Source: Candidatus Woesearchaeota archaeon (lineage in GTDB: Archaea > Nanobdellota > Nanobdellia > Woesearchaeales > GW2011-AR4). From it: a stretch of DNA of 16,838 bases. Position numbers and translations under genes: made by a program. The stretch spans positions 1 to 16,838 of the forward strand of contig JACQSQ010000046.1 of assembly GCA_016211245.1 (NCBI GenBank). The letters run 5' to 3'. The notes under the pieces were generated by a model, which saw nothing but the letters and a program-made list of their open reading frames with translations, was not told where the DNA came from and searched no databases. This document shows positions 14,055 through 16,838 of the stretch, one piece after another; positions within the stretch are counted from its first letter, which is position 1, and each line of letters begins with the position of its first letter.

Positions 14055-14963
14055 ATGGTAAGCGTAGAAAAGATTAAAGTAAAGAGAAATACCTATTACA
14101 AACTATCACACCCTATAAGAAAAGGCAATAAAATAACCCATAAGTCGAGATATATAGGCAAAAAACTGCCTTCAAAAGAAAGGCTGGAGCAATTAAAAAA
14201 AGAATTTCTTAGGGAAATGCTCGAAGGCAAGTACAAATACCTCTCGTCAAAAGATATTAATAGCATAGAAAATAAAAGGCTGAGTTATAATGCTGAAATC
14301 AGGAAATTAAGTCATATAGAAAAGGAAAAGCAAATGAAAGAATTCATCATTAGGTTTACTTATGACAGCAGCAAACTGTCTGGAGTTCCTGTGACATTAA
14401 GGCAGACATCTTTAATATTAAAAGAAGGCATAATGCCAAAAGACATAAAAAGCCTGAGAACAGCAAGAGAGCTTGAAAATCATGAAAATGGAATTCTTGC
14501 AATAACAAAATACAAAGGCCGACTGGATATTAATTTCATAAAAAAGCTCCACTTAACACTGTTTGCGGGAGTTGACGATACAATAGCAGGAAAAACAAGA
14601 TATGAGCTTAAGAGAGACGTTAAACTGGCGGCTACTCCATATGTTCCTCCAAAATGGCATGAACTGAAGAAAGAGCTGGATAATTTCTTCAAATGGCACA
14701 GGTCAGAAAACAGAAGGCTCCATCCGGTGGAATCGGCAGCATTGGTTCATTTAAAGCTAATATCATTGCAGCCTTTTGTTGATGGAAACAGCAGGTTGTC
14801 AAGACTATTGATGAATTGGGTTTTATGGAAGAAAAACTATCCATTAATAGACATACCAATAGGGGATTTGGAGAATTATTACAATGCTTTGGATAAATAT
14901 CAGATAGAAAAAGATGAAAAACCATTTGTCAATTACATCAAAAAGAAATATCTTGATATGTAA
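14055..14963 (+). CDS. Fic-family protein lacking the catalytic His, 302 aa
   Basis: Residues 1-40 (YYKLSHPIRKGNKITHKSRY, then IGKKLP) form a small basic module, and residues about 95-300 the Fic domain. Active Fic enzymes transfer AMP or similar groups with a HPFxDGNGR-x2-R motif. Here residues 239-250 read QPFVDGNSRLSR: the catalytic His is Gln239 and the second Gly of GNGR is Ser. The segment at 105-110 (SSKLSG) aligns with the usual S-x3-E-G/N inhibitory motif, but its Glu is Ser109. Loss of both the base and the inhibitory Glu suggests a non-AMPylating, regulatory or altered-chemistry protein. The frame is intact over the usual length, so it is not an obvious pseudogene. The gene stands alone with its own promoter. 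Confidence 0.85.
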   Translation: MVSVEKIKVKRNTYYKLSHPIRKGNKITHKSRYIGKKLPSKERLEQLKKEFLREMLEGKYKYLSSKDINSIENKRLSYNAEIRKLSHIEKEKQMKEFIIRFTYDSSKLSGVPVTLRQTSLILKEGIMPKDIKSLRTARELENHENGILAITKYKGRLDINFIKKLHLTLFAGVDDTIAGKTRYELKRDVKLAATPYVPPKWHELKKELDNFFKWHRSENRRLHPVESAALVHLKLISLQPFVDGNSRLSRLLMNWVLWKKNYPLIDIPIGDLENYYNALDKYQIEKDEKPFVNYIKKKYLDM

Positions 14964-14988
14964 AAACCACATTATAAAATCAAAACCC

Positions 14989-14997
14989 TTATATATA
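14989..14997 (+). promoter_or_regulatory. TATA box for RPA
   Basis: TTATATATA at 14989-14997 begins 29 bp before the ATG at 15018, the leaderless distance. Confidence 0.65.
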
Positions 14998-15017
14998 ATT
15001 TCCTCAAACCACTAATT

Positions 15018-16016
15018 ATGCTGAAGATTCCATATGAGGAGATAATTCTGAAGATAAATGAAAGCACTAAGATGAATTCCTCTGAGATTGAAGACCGGAT
15101 TGAAAAGAAGATGAAGCAGCTGTCAGGATTGATAAGCAAGGAAGGTGCCGCCCATATTGTTGCGAATGAGCTTGGAGTAAAGATTTTCGAGCCTCTAAGC
15201 GGAAAGCTGCAGATAAAGAACATAATAAACGGAATGAGGGATGTAGAGACGCTTGGCAAGGTTCTGCAGATATATGAGATGAGGGAATTTGCAACAGAAA
15301 CAAGGACTGGAAAAGTGGCTTCTATTCTTATCGGAGACGAGACCGCAGCAATAAGGGTTGTGATGTGGGGCTCTCAGGCTGATAACATAAATAAACTTAA
15401 TTCTGGGGATATTGTAAAGATCTTGGGAGGTTACACAAGAGAAAACAACGGAAGAAAGGAGTTGCATCTTAATGACAGAAGCCAGCTTTTGGTAAATCCC
15501 AATGGAGAAACAGTAGGAGAAGTAGCTGTACAGATTAAATCAGGAAACAGGAAAAATATAAAGGACCTAAGCGAGGCAGATTCTGAAGCTGAATTACTGG
15601 GAACAATAGTCCAGGTTTTCGACATACGATTTTATGAAGTCTGCCCTAAATGCTCCAAAAGGGCAAGGCCGTCTGTTGACTTGTTTGTCTGTTCAGAGCA
15701 CGGAAATGTAATCCCGGCTTATGCTTATGTGCTGAATGCGGTTCTGGATGACGGTACTGAAACTATAAGATGTGTATTCTTCAGGAACCAAGTAGAGAAA
15801 CTGCTGAATATGAATCAGGAGCAACTGCTTAATTTCAGGAGCAATCCTGCCGAGTTTGAAGCTGTTAAAAACGAAATGCTCGGAACCATTATCAAGCTTA
15901 ATGGCAGGCCCAATAAAAATTTCTTATTCAACAGAGTTGAGTTTGTTGCCAATTCCGTTGACACAAAGCCTAATCCGGAAGAGGAGATAAAGAGGATGAG
16001 CGCAGATAATTCTTAA
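15018..16016 (+). CDS. rpa: Replication protein A (ssDNA-binding protein), 332 aa
   Basis: RPA coats single-stranded DNA during replication, repair and recombination. Residues 1-65 form a helical N-terminal region. The first OB fold spans about 75-162 (LGKVLQIYEMREFATETRTG, ending near LNDRSQLLV). A second OB-like domain at about 190-315 carries a zinc knuckle, C209-x2-C212 and C225-x2-H228, as found in archaeal RPA large subunits. The length suits a euryarchaeal-type RPA. The start is supported by a TATA box at 14989. It is transcribed alone and ends 38 bp before the convergent DoxX gene. This is the clearest housekeeping gene in the window. Confidence 0.9.
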   Translation: MLKIPYEEIILKINESTKMNSSEIEDRIEKKMKQLSGLISKEGAAHIVANELGVKIFEPLSGKLQIKNIINGMRDVETLGKVLQIYEMREFATETRTGKVASILIGDETAAIRVVMWGSQADNINKLNSGDIVKILGGYTRENNGRKELHLNDRSQLLVNPNGETVGEVAVQIKSGNRKNIKDLSEADSEAELLGTIVQVFDIRFYEVCPKCSKRARPSVDLFVCSEHGNVIPAYAYVLNAVLDDGTETIRCVFFRNQVEKLLNMNQEQLLNFRSNPAEFEAVKNEMLGTIIKLNGRPNKNFLFNRVEFVANSVDTKPNPEEEIKRMSADNS

Positions 16017-16054
16017 TACATTTTAGAAAAGTTAATAAAAATAATTTTCACTTT
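16017..16054. terminator. Convergent intergenic region with T-tracts on both strands
   Basis: Only 38 bp separate two convergent genes. The stretch has short T runs on the plus strand (ATTTTAG, AATTTTCACTTTTC) and A runs giving T-tracts on the minus strand (AATAAAAATAA), which suits archaeal T-tract termination both ways. There is no strong hairpin. Confidence 0.45.
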
Positions 16055-16459
16055 TCAGAAGAGTTCTTTTCCAAAGACTGCCTGCTCCAAACTTGCTTTT
16101 TTCGCTCCATATGCAAATGTGACGATGAACGCAAGCATGAACACAAGCGCAGGCATTCCCATATTGACTGTAGGATTCCATCCGCCTAACGGAACATGCC
16201 CAATGTAATAAGCCACAATCATCATTATGATGCCAAAGGCAGATGCAAGCCGTGTCAATACTCCTGTAACTAAAGACAGGCCAATCATGACTTCAAATAT
16301 ACCGGCGTACCATATTAAAGTTCCAAATACAGCAGCCCCGCCCGGCATGTTCCACAATCCAAATAGTTTTTGAATGCCTAATATCAGAAACAATGCGCCA
16401 ACACCTATGCGAAAAACTACATACAGGTTGTTTTTGTATTTTGTATCAAAATAAGCCAT
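16055..16459 (-). CDS. DoxX-family four-helix membrane protein, 134 aa
   Basis: The length and four hydrophobic helices (about residues 12-34, 43-65, 69-88, 100-120) match the DoxX/DoxD-like family. Family-typical features include VVFRIGVGALFLILGIQKLF in helix 1 and GGAAVFGTLIWYAGIFEVMI in the second helix region. DoxX-like proteins are linked to thiosulfate or quinone-dependent redox reactions and to redox stress in bacteria; the role in archaea is unclear. The start is well supported by GGAGGT 8 nt upstream and a TATA box at 16498-16506. The HVPLGGWNP loop lies between helices 3 and 4. Confidence 0.85.
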   Translation of the reverse strand: MAYFDTKYKNNLYVVFRIGVGALFLILGIQKLFGLWNMPGGAAVFGTLIWYAGIFEVMIGLSLVTGVLTRLASAFGIIMMIVAYYIGHVPLGGWNPTVNMGMPALVFMLAFIVTFAYGAKKASLEQAVFGKELF

Positions 16460-16467
16460 AATAATCT

Positions 16468-16506
16468 ACCTCCGTATATGTGTAAAATTACAAATTAGTA
16501 TATAAA
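16468..16506 (-). promoter_or_regulatory. TATA box and strong Shine-Dalgarno site for DoxX
   Basis: On the minus strand, TTTATATAC (16506-16498) is followed by GGAGGT (16473-16468), 8 nt before the ATG. This predicts a short leader. Confidence 0.65.
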
Positions 16507-16576
16507 TGTTAGTGGTATTCATCTATCTTCTCCAACCTATATATCCCAGCACCACTGGACACTGGACATTCGCGCC

Positions 16577-16589
16577 TATAATATATAAA
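16577..16589 (+). promoter_or_regulatory. TATA box with long leader for the terminal gene
   Basis: TATAATATATAAA at 16577-16589 is the only good TATA upstream of the 16742 gene. It predicts a leader of about 125-130 nt, in contrast to the leaderless genes around it. Confidence 0.5.
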
Positions 16590-16612
16590 GCGGCTCTTAC
16601 TCTATATCTATT

Positions 16613-16634
16613 GAAGTTGTCGCAAGACAATTTT
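16613..16634 (+). other. 9-bp hairpin with GCAA tetraloop in the leader
   Basis: GAAGTTGTC (16613-16621) pairs with GACAATTTT (16626-16634), with two G-U pairs, around GCAA, a GNRA-type tetraloop. A smaller stem (CCCGG/CTGGG) and a GGCG/CGCC stem follow. This fits a structured RNA leader. Confidence 0.5.
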
Positions 16635-16741
16635 ACCCGGTCTCTGGGATGGTAAGGAAATGGCGTAAATCCGCCTAAACCCAAACCATTCATAATCAAG
16701 GAGTCTTTGAAAAAACATGCGAACAGCAATGGGTGAAGAAA

Positions 16742-16838
16742 ATGAACGAAAGTAGAAACGTGCCTGAAAAGAAATTCAGCACAGGAGTTATAACTGCCAC
16801 AGTCTGGCAAAACCAGGGAAAAGGCAGAAGCGGAGAAG
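16742..16838 (+). CDS. Conserved small protein, N-terminus only (3' truncated by window)
   Basis: The visible 32 residues begin MNESRNVPEKKFSTGVITAT and continue VWQNQGKGRSGE. The pattern EKKFSTGxxxATVWxN resembles the start of small archaeal proteins of unknown function, sometimes linked with ssDNA-binding genes, but this is from memory and not certain. GGTGA at 16732-16736 is a good SD 5 nt before the ATG, which decides this start over the in-frame GTG at 16733. The remainder lies outside the window. Confidence 0.55.
   Translation, partial: MNESRNVPEKKFSTGVITATVWQNQGKGRSGE

Noticed and set aside
14964..15012. AAACCAC at 14964-14970 and 15006-15012 as an RPA operator
   Set aside because: A 7-base repeat in AT-rich DNA is too short to support without comparative evidence.
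16510..16741. tRNA or other known RNA gene
   Set aside because: No acceptor stem, T-loop (GTTCRA) or C/D box pair was found on either strand; only local stems are visible.
16523..16810. 95-aa open frame on the minus strand
   Set aside because: It overlaps the leader and start of the terminal gene, has no promoter or SD, and its composition is not that of the other proteins here.
1..16838. CRISPR array or insertion sequence
   Set aside because: No regularly spaced repeat set and no transposase or integrase motif is present.

Overview
The window looks like part of a DPANN-type archaeal genome, most like the Woesearchaeota/Pacearchaeota group; this is inference, since there is no rRNA to confirm it. 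The evidence is an archaeal two-OB-fold RPA with a zinc knuckle, TATA boxes placed about 30 nt upstream of start codons (leaderless transcription), and a long run of small genes with archaeal class III (prepilin-like) signal sequences. No tRNA, rRNA, CRISPR array or transposase gene was seen.

Layout. (1) 2-4104: an operon-like block opening with the 3' part of a Cys-rich repeat surface protein (disulfide repeats, Asp-rich calcium-type repeats, one membrane helix, Lys-rich cytoplasmic tail), followed by four pilin-like proteins packed with ATGA overlaps or short gaps. (2) 4105-4562: an AT-rich non-coding gap with three clean hairpins. (3) 4563-9237: a second block holding two near-duplicate small Cys-rich membrane proteins, a 52-aa microprotein, two divergent CxxC proteins, a 53-aa pilin-like microprotein, another larger membrane-anchored protein, two more small six-cysteine proteins, and a 232-aa protein whose reading frame appears to continue beyond its TAG stop. 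(4) 9412-13970: a third block of three pilin-like proteins, a pilin-like N-terminus joined to an M15/VanY-type LAS metallopeptidase with an apparently complete active site, and a secreted or anchored protein with two fibronectin-III-like domains. (5) 14055-14963: a stand-alone Fic-family gene lacking the catalytic His, with a promoter bracketed by 13-bp direct repeats. (6) 15018-16016: RPA. (7) Convergent to it, a DoxX-family membrane protein on the minus strand (16055-16459). (8) 16742-end: the 5' end of a small conserved gene behind a structured leader.

How the genes may work together (inference). Blocks 1, 3 and 4 read as one cell-surface locus. About 15 consecutive proteins share a short basic N-terminus, a KKG/KRG/KA(Q)-type processing site and one hydrophobic helix, the plan of archaeal type IV pilin-like subunits. 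Their outer parts differ: disulfide-rich mini-domains, CxxC domains, an LAS peptidase, FN3 domains and Cys-rich repeats. This fits a surface filament or contact apparatus, perhaps for attachment to a host or to other cells. No assembly ATPase, TadC-like platform or prepilin peptidase is in the window, so the machine would have to be encoded elsewhere. The strongest points for follow-up are the defensin-like cysteine spacing in two of the small tethered proteins, the LAS peptidase in the pilin cluster, the His-less Fic protein with its repeat-flanked promoter, and the triple-hairpin gap.
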